From Kangiellaceae bacterium (GTDB lineage Bacteria; Pseudomonadota; Gammaproteobacteria; Enterobacterales; Kangiellaceae), in the NCBI GenBank assembly GCA_026196875.1, contig JAPHTP010000005.1:97948-161947 (forward strand): DNA of 64,000 nucleotides, given 5' to 3'. The position numbers and the translations under genes are program-made. Below, in pieces: positions 6,689 to 15,068 of this stretch. The notes under the pieces are model-generated. The model worked only from the letters and a program-made list of their open reading frames with translations, was not told the DNA's origin and made no database searches. Each line of letters begins with the position of its first letter. Positions within the stretch are counted from its first letter, which is position 1.

Positions 6689-9355
6689 AAACGAAAAACA
6701 TTTAAAGTAAAGCCACTCTCATTTGCATTGAGGGCAACTTTATTTTCTGCAGCAAGTTTAGTTGCATTCAACGCTCCTTTAGTAAGTGCTGCTGAGGAAG
6801 GAGAAGAAGCGAATGACGATAACAAAATCGTCGTAACAGGCTCTCGGATAAAACGAGTAGACGTTGACGGTCCATCGCCGGTAATTACCATTTCTCGCGA
6901 AGATATGAATGCCCAAGGTTATGGAACAGTCGCCGATGTTATTGACGGTTTATCGCAAAACGCAGGCGGAACCATTGACCAATCATTTACTTTTGGATTT
7001 ACACCAGCCGCATCTTCGGTAAACCTACGAGGTTTAGGCTTTGGCCGTTCTTTAGTATTGATAGATGGTCGTCGCATGCCAATATACCCGACAGGAATTA
7101 GCGGAACTACCAACTTTGTTAATTTAAGTTCAATACCGACTGCAATGATAGACAGAATTGACATACTAACAGGCAGTGCTTCTGCAATTTATGGTTCTGA
7201 TGCAGTGGCAGGTGTAATTAACGTAATCACGCGTAAAGACATCGAAGATGCTAGCCTAGAAGTTCGTATGAGCGATACGAGTGAAGGTGGTGCAGAAGGC
7301 ACTCGTGTTAACTTTTTGGGCGGTTTAACAGCTCAGAATACCCATGTCGACTTCATTGTTGACTACTTTGAACAAAAACCACTATGGGCTAGAGACAGAG
7401 ATTATGCAGCTTCTGATGTTGCAGATCCTCGCGGTGCATATTCTATTGGTGGCTCTACTTTTTACACCAATGGCGACTTTGAAGCGATTCAAGATCCAAA
7501 TTGCGGTACTCCAAACGATGCATTAGGTGGGTTGGGACAACCTGACAATGCTGTCGGCATTATCACAGGAAATGAAGTTTGGTGTGGGTTTGACCGCTCT
7601 GCCTTCAGGCAATTAATTGCTCCGCAAAAGAACCTCTCATTGACCGCTCGGTTAGAACATGAGTTCGATAATGACTTGCTTTTTAACGCTCGTTTTGGAA
7701 TGACCAAGAACTCCGTTAATCCTGAACTAGAGCCAAACTTCTATGGCGGTGGGTTATTTACTGGTACTGGAACTCTCGTTCCAAACAACGGTGGACTTGT
7801 TCCCGCTGGCGCATCGAATAACCCGACAACCGGAACTGGTAACGAACGAGCAGGTTTCTTTGTCCGCCGTTTAGTGGAATACGGTCCTCGTTCTAGTGAT
7901 ATCGATGATACCAGCCGAAATGCACTCCTTTCATTGTCGGGTACATTTGGTGATGATATGTTTGAATGGGAAGTTGGCTATATGACAACCCAGTCTGAGA
8001 TAACCAACAGACGACCAAACATCATACTTTCTGCGTTAAACCTTGCTGTAGAAAATGGGCTAGATTTATTCCAACCAATTCCGCAAGACGTAATTGATGC
8101 AACCAGGTTTGACTCAATTCGCTATTCTGAGTCAACTTTATCGGGATTCGATTTTAGTATTACCGGAGAGCTCGATTATGAAATGAGTGGTGGCAATTTA
8201 GGACTTGCGATCCACGGCGAACTAATCGAAGAAACTTATGATGACAACCCTGACCCACTGACTATTGCTGGGCAAGGTTTTGACGGCGCTTCAGCAGGTG
8301 GCGGTACGCGCGAGCATACCGGACTAGGCATTGAACTTTATATGCCGATACTAGAGAGTTTTTCAGTGTCAGCCGCAGTTCGATATGACGACTATGACGA
8401 TGACTCGAGTACAGGTAGTGCTACTAGCCCACAACTTTCTTTCGAATATCGTCCAACAGATGACATTTTGGTACGTGCAACTTGGGGCGAAAGTTTCCGT
8501 GCACCAGATATGCAACGGTTATTTGGAGCAACTACACGTGCTTTCCAAACCGTAACCGACCCATTTAACGGTGGCGTTACCGTTCAATCCGTCAACATAT
8601 TGACTGGTTCAAATATTGGACTAGAAGAAGAAACCGGCGAGAACATAGGTTTGGGTGTTGTTTGGAATATCACTGAAGACCTCTACTTCAGTGCTGACTA
8701 CTATGATATTGAACTTGAAAACATCATTAACACACCTACGCCACAATTCATTTTGAATTCCTGCTTCTCCTCCGGTTTACTGTGTGACAACATAACGCGT
8801 GATGCCAATGGGACTCTTCAAGGAAATGCTGCATTTATTTCCGCCACTGCACAAAATCTATCTTTGAATTCGACCAGGGGTCTTGATTTAGCATTGGATT
8901 ATAAATGGGATTCAAGCATTGGTAACTGGAACTCGAAGCTTTCATTAACCTATATTGATGAGTTTTTAACTCAGTTTGATGAAAATAGTGAGCCACTTGA
9001 AAATATCAGCATAGGTGCACTACCAGAAACTCGCTTTAATTTCGTACAAACATGGAATCACGGAGACTGGTCAGCAACTGCTCGTGTTAGCTATATTGAC
9101 GAAATTGCCGGTCAGTTCTGCTTGAATACTCCTTGTTTATCCAGCGAGTATATGGACTCGTATACCACTGTAAACATATCTACTGGTTATGATATGGGAG
9201 ACTATGGTCGAATCTTGGTAGGCGTTAACAATCTGCTAGCTGAAGAGCCACCTGTAGATCCAACCCAAAATAACTGGCCATGGTTCTTCCAAAATGGCGG
9301 TTACTACAATGCAAAAGACAGAGAAATGTACGTTCAATGGAATGTTAGTTTCTAA
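6686..9355 (+). CDS. TonB-dependent outer-membrane receptor (receptor 2)
   Basis: From 6686 the protein has 889 residues. It begins with the same type of signal peptide as receptors 1 and 3 (MKRKTFKVKPLSFALRATLF, cleavage after LVSA near residue 35). A short acidic linker, the TonB-box-like IVVTGSRI and a plug domain follow, with VNLRGLGFGRSLVLIDGRR and SAIYGSDAVAGVINVITRK. The long beta-barrel contains the typical VRATWGESFRAPDM segment and ends in Phe (VQWNVSF). An upstream in-frame ATG at 6644 would add 14 residues ahead of the signal peptide and is rejected. Unlike receptors 1 and 3, it is followed by a convergent sulfotransferase gene rather than a peptidase. The substrate is unknown. 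Confidence 0.93.
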   Translation: MKRKTFKVKPLSFALRATLFSAASLVAFNAPLVSAAEEGEEANDDNKIVVTGSRIKRVDVDGPSPVITISREDMNAQGYGTVADVIDGLSQNAGGTIDQSFTFGFTPAASSVNLRGLGFGRSLVLIDGRRMPIYPTGISGTTNFVNLSSIPTAMIDRIDILTGSASAIYGSDAVAGVINVITRKDIEDASLEVRMSDTSEGGAEGTRVNFLGGLTAQNTHVDFIVDYFEQKPLWARDRDYAASDVADPRGAYSIGGSTFYTNGDFEAIQDPNCGTPNDALGGLGQPDNAVGIITGNEVWCGFDRSAFRQLIAPQKNLSLTARLEHEFDNDLLFNARFGMTKNSVNPELEPNFYGGGLFTGTGTLVPNNGGLVPAGASNNPTTGTGNERAGFFVRRLVEYGPRSSDIDDTSRNALLSLSGTFGDDMFEWEVGYMTTQSEITNRRPNIILSALNLAVENGLDLFQPIPQDVIDATRFDSIRYSESTLSGFDFSITGELDYEMSGGNLGLAIHGELIEETYDDNPDPLTIAGQGFDGASAGGGTREHTGLGIELYMPILESFSVSAAVRYDDYDDDSSTGSATSPQLSFEYRPTDDILVRATWGESFRAPDMQRLFGATTRAFQTVTDPFNGGVTVQSVNILTGSNIGLEEETGENIGLGVVWNITEDLYFSADYYDIELENIINTPTPQFILNSCFSSGLLCDNITRDANGTLQGNAAFISATAQNLSLNSTRGLDLALDYKWDSSIGNWNSKLSLTYIDEFLTQFDENSEPLENISIGALPETRFNFVQTWNHGDWSATARVSYIDEIAGQFCLNTPCLSSEYMDSYTTVNISTGYDMGDYGRILVGVNNLLAEEPPVDPTQNNWPWFFQNGGYYNAKDREMYVQWNVSF

Positions 9356-9375
9356 TAGTTGAAATTGTCATTGTC

Positions 9376-9410
9376 AAAAAAATAGGCGCAAATTTTGCGC
9401 CTATTTTTTT
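9376..9410. terminator. Bidirectional terminator between receptor 2 and the TPR-sulfotransferase
   Basis: The inverted repeat AATAGGCGCAA / TTGCGCCTATT (9381-9405) is flanked by A-rich bases on the left and seven T on the right. It can therefore stop the receptor mRNA and the convergent sulfotransferase mRNA. Confidence 0.85.
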
Positions 9411-9512
9411 ATCTCAACTAATCCTAGAGATAAGTTTGTCATTTAAAAGTTTGCCTATTCAGTTTAGGCGTCACGACTATGCAAATCGAATATCAAGCGT
9501 TCGACGTGGGCA

Positions 9513-10994
9513 TCAAATCTTAAGTTTATTTTTCAGCTCCATTAAGTGGCTGTTATAGTTCTTCCAACGGTTCAAACTAAGCTTATTAATTTTAGAGCGG
9601 ATCTGAAGTGCGCTTCCGGTTTTAACACTGCCCCTCTTAACATGCTCATCTAAATAAGAATCTTTCCACTCCAACCCGCAAAACCTATATAGCTCACTCG
9701 ACACATCCTTCGGATTTAACACCAGAGATTCATAATTCAATTCAAAGATTTGCTGCGGATATAACGATCGCCAATGAGCCATCAGCTTCCGATAAGTTAA
9801 GAAATAATCAGCGCAATCGTCCAAACTGTAAGAATAAGCATGACCCTCTTGGAAACTCTGTTTGAAAAGCGAAAAACATGTATCTAAAGGGTTCTTACAA
9901 CAATTTATAATTTTCGCCTGAGGAAATAACATATTGATAAATCCTATGTGCCAGAAATTCGCTGGCAACTTATCTGTACTTCTGACTTTTTGACTATTTC
10001 CAGTAGCAGACAAATAGATTCCGGCTAGCTCGTTATAATCTGCTGCACTTATTTTAGAAAGTACTTCAGGATAACTTTCGCCAGCTTGTTGACTCGCTGT
10101 TACCCGCTGCACGATTTCCGGCAAATAACCGACTTCACCACACGGATTAATTGATTCACAACAAGACAAAATAGACTCTACCAGGGTTGTCCCAGTTCTG
10201 GGTAAACCGACGATAAAAATAGGAGAAGCTGCACTCGCTTGATTCCCAGATAAAGCATCCCGCGTTTCTTCAGTAAAAAAACGAATGATTTCTTCTGCAT
10301 GCAAATCAACAATACGCTTGTCGTAATTAAACTCTCTAGCTTTCAAATCGTTCGCTCTCGTGTAAAAATTGAAAGCATCGTCGAACTGCCACTCTTTTTC
10401 ACAGGCGTTTGCCAGAGCAAACAATAAATTGGATTTTGTAGATGATGAGATCGACTTTTCAACATCATCCAGTATTAATTTCCTGGCATCGGCATCGAAT
10501 TTGCTAATTTGACTGATAGCAAGAAAAGACATAGACCGCTCGTATTGGTGAGAGGTTATTTTTGAATATTGAATGACTTTTTTATAGGACGAAAGCGCTA
10601 GTTCTGCTTTACCTAACATGGTATAACTTTGTGCGCACCCAAACCAAGCCATTACATTTCGATTTTCGAATTGTATGATCTGTTTATATTTATCAAGTGA
10701 TAAATCTGGTTCATTCAGCAGTTCATTACAACGCGCTGCACTAAATAATATTTGTACCCTGTAAGCATTTTCTTGTTCACCAGCTAACACCAGCGTTTGC
10801 TCAAAATATTGTAGTGCTAGATCATAACGATGCTCTGCAAATTCAACTGAAGCAAGCGCATAATTCGTATCAAAGTTGTCGTAACCAGTTGACTTAAGAG
10901 ACAACAAAGCGGTTCGAGAAGCCTTGTAGTCGCCATTTCGGTACAGCTCATCCGCATGTGTTATCGCGTCAATATAGCGCTTGTCATATTGCAT
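9513..10994 (-). CDS. TPR-repeat sulfotransferase
   Basis: This 493-residue protein has an N-terminal helical region (about 1-240) with tetratricopeptide-like repeats, for example around FDTNYALASVEFAEHRYDLA and VMAWFGCAQSYTMLGKAELA. The C-terminal sulfotransferase domain begins with the PAPS 5'-phosphosulfate loop IVGLPRTGTTLVESIL at residues 261-276. A second PAPS-contact motif, CKNPLDTCFSLF, lies further on; here Lys replaces the more usual Arg. The family transfers sulfate from PAPS to protein tyrosine, peptide or carbohydrate hydroxyls. No signal peptide is seen, so it should be cytoplasmic. It sits between two receptor genes in the opposite orientation. Such TPR-sulfotransferases are often found beside TonB receptors. 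The substrate is unknown. CysQ, which removes the PAP by-product, is encoded at 54253-55089. Confidence 0.88.
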   Translation of the reverse strand: MQYDKRYIDAITHADELYRNGDYKASRTALLSLKSTGYDNFDTNYALASVEFAEHRYDLALQYFEQTLVLAGEQENAYRVQILFSAARCNELLNEPDLSLDKYKQIIQFENRNVMAWFGCAQSYTMLGKAELALSSYKKVIQYSKITSHQYERSMSFLAISQISKFDADARKLILDDVEKSISSSTKSNLLFALANACEKEWQFDDAFNFYTRANDLKAREFNYDKRIVDLHAEEIIRFFTEETRDALSGNQASAASPIFIVGLPRTGTTLVESILSCCESINPCGEVGYLPEIVQRVTASQQAGESYPEVLSKISAADYNELAGIYLSATGNSQKVRSTDKLPANFWHIGFINMLFPQAKIINCCKNPLDTCFSLFKQSFQEGHAYSYSLDDCADYFLTYRKLMAHWRSLYPQQIFELNYESLVLNPKDVSSELYRFCGLEWKDSYLDEHVKRGSVKTGSALQIRSKINKLSLNRWKNYNSHLMELKNKLKI

Positions 10995-11774
10995 GAAATA
11001 GTCTTATCTTGCTTAACTTGAGGTTGGGATCGCATTAAGAATATTGATGGAACTTGCGAGTTTATAAAGCGCTTAGAGTAGCACGATAGAGCTTTTGAAG
11101 GATCGTTTATATAAGTTATTCAACCTTTTCTCCAAACAGATTATTGGGCTTTTGGAGATTGTGGATTATAAACCATGCACTAGAGCTTCATCATATTTTA
11201 AGTTATTAACAATCTGTTCACCCTTTAGTCATTAATGAACTGAAATATACACAATGAAGCTTACTTTTTATTCTGATTATCCAGAGAAAAAAGCGATCAA
11301 TCCAAACAATCTCTTCCATCGGGTTGACCTGAATATGTCTTAATTATTCACTTTCCATATGGCCTGGTGAAAGAATTATAAATCTCATGGAGTAATCATT
11401 TATATACGGCCGTAATTAAAATTGAGATATCTGAGATGCTGCAGCGAACAATTGCTACAAAACTGCACAAAATAAAGCAGTCGTTAAATATGTGATTAAA
11501 GCGTACAGAATAAGACGATCTTTTATTCAGAAAATAAAAACGTTGTTAGAAAGAGTCATTAGCCTCTCAATCTCCTTTTAATAGATATATGTTATGGTAA
11601 ATAGACTATTCGAGATTAAAACAATAGTACAGACAAGTTTATTGGTATTTTCTCACGCATCTTTAGCCCACCAAGCTGTCAACTGAACAATCTATAACCA
11701 CATTTTCTAAATGTCCCACAAATTAACACCGACACACTGTCTTTTAAGATAAGCTGTTGATCATAAGGAAGAAC
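10995..11774. other. Intergenic region between TPR-sulfotransferase and receptor 3
   Basis: About 780 bp without a supportable gene. A 29-codon ORF at 11254-11343 has no ribosome-binding site and is probably chance. Promoters for the divergent genes must lie here, but I cannot assign them with confidence. The regulatory array begins at 11775. Confidence 0.5.
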
Positions 11775-11873
11775 TTGAAAAACCCCAAAAAACGATTCAA
11801 TCTTTTTCAATCTCAATTCAATATATTTATCTACTAAATCAATCTTTTTCAATAACTATTAAACAAATGTCAA
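11775..11873 (+). promoter_or_regulatory. Long helically phased TTCAA array upstream of receptor 3
   Basis: Matching words occur at 11775 (TTGAA), 11796, 11806 and 11817 (TTCAA), 11838 (ATCAA), 11848 (TTCAA), 11859 (TTAAA) and 11869 (GTCAA). Successive gaps are 21, 10, 11, 21, 10, 11 and 10 bp. All are close to whole helical turns of about 10.5 bp, covering nine turns on one DNA face. The array ends about 120 bp before the receptor ATG. This is the longest of the arrays in the window, and multimeric binding by a direct-repeat-reading regulator is the natural inference. Confidence 0.55.
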
Positions 11874-11980
11874 TACGTTAATATTCCCTTTATTTGCGCG
11901 CTCTTGTGTGTTAAAAAACCAAACGGTGCCAGCGTGTACCCAAAAAATAATCATATAACTAACCATATAACTAACATCTA

Positions 11981-11997
11981 TACAGGGTTAACGAATG
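11981..11997 (+). promoter_or_regulatory. Conserved TACAGGGT leader (receptor 3)
   Basis: TACAGGGT at 11981-11988 starts exactly 14 nt before the ATG at 11995, identical in word and distance to receptors 1 and 2. Confidence 0.55.
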
Positions 11998-14997
11998 AAA
12001 ACTAATAAATTCAAGTTCAGGCCTCTGTCGGCAGCAATGAGGACTGTGCTCTTTACGGCAGCCACAGGCTTACTCGCCATGAACACGGCTTCAATTCAAG
12101 CGGCGGAACAGGACGAAGAAGCTAAAGAAGATAACAAGATCACCATCACGGGTTCTCGTATCAAGCGAAACCAAGCTGAAGGTGCTAAGCCAATCACTAT
12201 TATCACGGCAGATGATATCCTTAATAGAGGCTATGTAACTGTACATGAGGCTCTAAACGACCTTTCTAAGAACACAGGTATTCAAATTGAAGGTCCGGAA
12301 TTCTCAAGCGGATTTACGCCAGCGGTTGAGACAATTAACCTTAATGGTGCGGGTGTTGGTTCAACCGTAACATTAATTAACGGTAGACGCGTATCTGACT
12401 ATCCAGCAGCTTACCAGTCAACTGGTTCTGTATTCGATTTCGGCGCAATTCCTGCCATCGCAGTTCACCGAATTGAAGTTATGTCTACTGGCGGTTCTGC
12501 AATCTACGGTGCGGACGCGGTAGCTGGTGTAATCAACATTATTTTAAAGGAAGATGTTGATGACTATGTAGCGACTTATCTACACGGCCAACAAGGTGCA
12601 GGCAAAACTACGGACCGTTTCCAATTTCTTGGCGGTAAAACGTTTGACGGCGGCAATATTACATTTGCATATGAATACCAAGAACGTGAAGGTGTTTATG
12701 GGCCTGACTATGACCAGTTTGATTCAGAATTAGACTTCCCTTATGAGGGTGTGCCTATTTTAGCGCGTGGTATTTATAACATTAATAATTACTTCCAATT
12801 CGGAGACCCGTCGCTAGGTAATGACAACTACATCACTCCTCCAGCTGGATCTTGTGAAGCATTGAATAACGGCTTCGTACAAACAACTCGCCCAGCAGGT
12901 TCTGGTTCTTTAACTGGTGATGACCGCATCTACTGTGGCTATGACCTAGCACAAGATGTTTCTTTCCGAAACCCATCAACGCGTCACTCAATTTTCATAG
13001 ATTCCAAAATTGAACTAGGCGGAGATCTTGAGTGGTTCGGTACAATGCTTGTCAACACTTCCGAAGTAGAATCTCATGACAATGCTTTGACTTTAGCTGC
13101 GGACTTTGTTGACCCGAATAATTTCAACGCTGCCTTCGGTCTGCCTCAATGGTCTTCTGTATTGCGTCGTATCACAGCTGCTGAATTTGGTAGAGAAACT
13201 CTTTCTTCTACTTATGATAGTGAAGCATTAAGCATTTCTACTGGCTTAACTGGGTTATGGGGAGAGAATGATTGGGAGATTAGCTTAACTCATAGTGAAA
13301 ATTCATTAGATCAAGCTCAACCATGGTTTAAAGCCCAGGAGACTATCGATATCTTCATGGGAACCTGGACCGACGTTGACCAAATAGTTGGCCCAATTGG
13401 CCTAAGTTGGATTGATGGTTGGGATAATAGCGGTGAATTCAGTTTAATCGACAACCTTTGGAGCCCGATCCCTCAACAATACTTAGACCGAGTATTAGGT
13501 GAACAAACATACAGAAACGAAAGCTCTTCAACCCAGTTACAATTTGTTCTAAGTGGTGATGTTGGTGAGTTAGATGGCGGCCCAATCGGATACGCTATTG
13601 TTGCTGAATATGAAGAAGAAGAAATCAATTACATTCCTGATGCGCTTCTTTTACAAGACTCTCCAGATCCAAACGTCAATGGTACTGGCTGGTGGGGACT
13701 GACCGGTTTCTTCGGTGAAGGTGATCGTCAGCGCTCTGCACTAGGTGGCGAGATGGTTCTTCCGTTCTCTGACACTTTCACAGTGAATCTGGCAGGTCGT
13801 TTCGATACTTACGATAATACTTCCTCTTCTATCGGTACGCGTTTCACTCCTGGGGTTGATTTTGAGTGGCGTCCAACTGATTCGTTACTTGTTCGTGGTG
13901 GACATTCAGGTGCTTTCATTACTCCAGATATGGTAATGGTACACATCAACTCAGGTTTCTTCACTGGTGGAACTGACTTGGTTGGTTGTTTCGAGCGATA
14001 CGCTGCTGATAACAATATTGATGTATCAACGTACGCAAATCTTGATGCTGCTGGCCAGCAAGCAATGCGCGACGCGATGGGAGACTTCCAAGACGATTGT
14101 GAAAGTCAATCTGTCTATGCGGAGCGTACAGGTTCGCAAAATTTAGGTGAAGATGCACTTAAAGATGAAACTGGTCACAGTTCTCACATCGGATTTGTCT
14201 ATGATATCAACGATGACAACTCTCTTGAAATGACCTGGAGCCAACAGTACCTTAAAGATCGCGCTGTTACAGAAAGCGTTCAAGGACTTTTGAATGATGA
14301 ATATTTGTGCTCAGCATATAATAACATTGTCCAACTTGATCCAACACCTAATCAAAGTGAATGTGACAGAGCCGCTAATCGTGTGACCGATGGTCGTTCA
14401 ACTGGTATGCTGAATGGGCTACCTATTTCTCAATTAGGTGATTTCAACGTTACTCCTGTGAATCAGGCTGAGCAGTTAATCACTTCTTTTGACTTGAAGT
14501 TCAGAAACAGATTCGAAACTGAAATTGGTACTTTCCGTACTTATGTGGAATACACCAATATCATCGATAACAAGTCTAGATCATCTGCTGGCGACGACTG
14601 GTTCAACAGACGTTCTTCTTTAGGTTTCTCTGGTTATAACTTCCGTTCAAGACTAAACGTTTCATTCGGTTACGAAGCTGACGATTTCCGTACTACATTA
14701 ACCGCAATATACGTTGGTTCTTCTCCAAAATGGAATATTAACAATGTTGAAACTGATGTCGATGGTAACTTCACTGAAGATCCTCGTATCGACCCATTCA
14801 CAACCTTCAACTACTCAGCAGTTTATGACTTTACGCCTGACCTAAGTGTCGCGCTTCGAGTTAGTAACTTGCTTGATGAAGAAGCACCTAGAGATGATAC
14901 CTTCGAGTACTATGAGTACCCGTGGTATAACAACTTTATGTACGGTGGTGCTGGTTTAGGACGTGATTGGTCTCTTGAAGCTCAATATCGTTTCTAA
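11995..14997 (+). CDS. TonB-dependent outer-membrane receptor (receptor 3)
   Basis: This 1000-residue receptor has a long signal peptide (MKTNKFKFRPLSAAMRTVLF onward, cleavage near residue 36). An acidic linker is followed by the TonB-box-like ITITGSRI at about residues 49-56. The plug domain contains NLNGAGVGSTVTLINGRR and SAIYGADAVAGVINIILK. The barrel ends SLEAQYRF with the expected terminal Phe. The N-terminus resembles receptors 1 and 2, so the three look like products of family expansion. A terminator follows, with the second S9 peptidase only 71 bp downstream, so receptor and peptidase form a pair. Import of peptides is inferred from this pairing, not from residues. Confidence 0.93.
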   Translation: MKTNKFKFRPLSAAMRTVLFTAATGLLAMNTASIQAAEQDEEAKEDNKITITGSRIKRNQAEGAKPITIITADDILNRGYVTVHEALNDLSKNTGIQIEGPEFSSGFTPAVETINLNGAGVGSTVTLINGRRVSDYPAAYQSTGSVFDFGAIPAIAVHRIEVMSTGGSAIYGADAVAGVINIILKEDVDDYVATYLHGQQGAGKTTDRFQFLGGKTFDGGNITFAYEYQEREGVYGPDYDQFDSELDFPYEGVPILARGIYNINNYFQFGDPSLGNDNYITPPAGSCEALNNGFVQTTRPAGSGSLTGDDRIYCGYDLAQDVSFRNPSTRHSIFIDSKIELGGDLEWFGTMLVNTSEVESHDNALTLAADFVDPNNFNAAFGLPQWSSVLRRITAAEFGRETLSSTYDSEALSISTGLTGLWGENDWEISLTHSENSLDQAQPWFKAQETIDIFMGTWTDVDQIVGPIGLSWIDGWDNSGEFSLIDNLWSPIPQQYLDRVLGEQTYRNESSSTQLQFVLSGDVGELDGGPIGYAIVAEYEEEEINYIPDALLLQDSPDPNVNGTGWWGLTGFFGEGDRQRSALGGEMVLPFSDTFTVNLAGRFDTYDNTSSSIGTRFTPGVDFEWRPTDSLLVRGGHSGAFITPDMVMVHINSGFFTGGTDLVGCFERYAADNNIDVSTYANLDAAGQQAMRDAMGDFQDDCESQSVYAERTGSQNLGEDALKDETGHSSHIGFVYDINDDNSLEMTWSQQYLKDRAVTESVQGLLNDEYLCSAYNNIVQLDPTPNQSECDRAANRVTDGRSTGMLNGLPISQLGDFNVTPVNQAEQLITSFDLKFRNRFETEIGTFRTYVEYTNIIDNKSRSSAGDDWFNRRSSLGFSGYNFRSRLNVSFGYEADDFRTTLTAIYVGSSPKWNINNVETDVDGNFTEDPRIDPFTTFNYSAVYDFTPDLSVALRVSNLLDEEAPRDDTFEYYEYPWYNNFMYGGAGLGRDWSLEAQYRF

Positions 14998-15008
14998 TCT
15001 AGGTTAGA

Positions 15009-15041
15009 CCCTATAAGCCCCTTTTATAGGGGCTTTTTTTT
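15009..15041 (+). terminator. Terminator/attenuator between receptor 3 and the second S9 peptidase
   Basis: AAGCCCC (15015-15021) pairs with GGGGCTT (15029-15035), followed by eight T. An alternative, mutually exclusive pairing uses CCCTATAA (15009-15016) with TTATAGGG (15024-15031). Because the peptidase begins at 15069 with little room for a promoter, partial read-through is likely to set the receptor-to-peptidase ratio; this is inference. Confidence 0.8.
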
Positions 15042-15068
15042 ATTTGTTTATATTTAAAGGAGAAGAAA

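Noticed and set aside
11254..11343. 29-codon ORF in the gap before receptor 3
   Set aside because: No ribosome-binding site, no recognisable feature and a length expected by chance in this gap.
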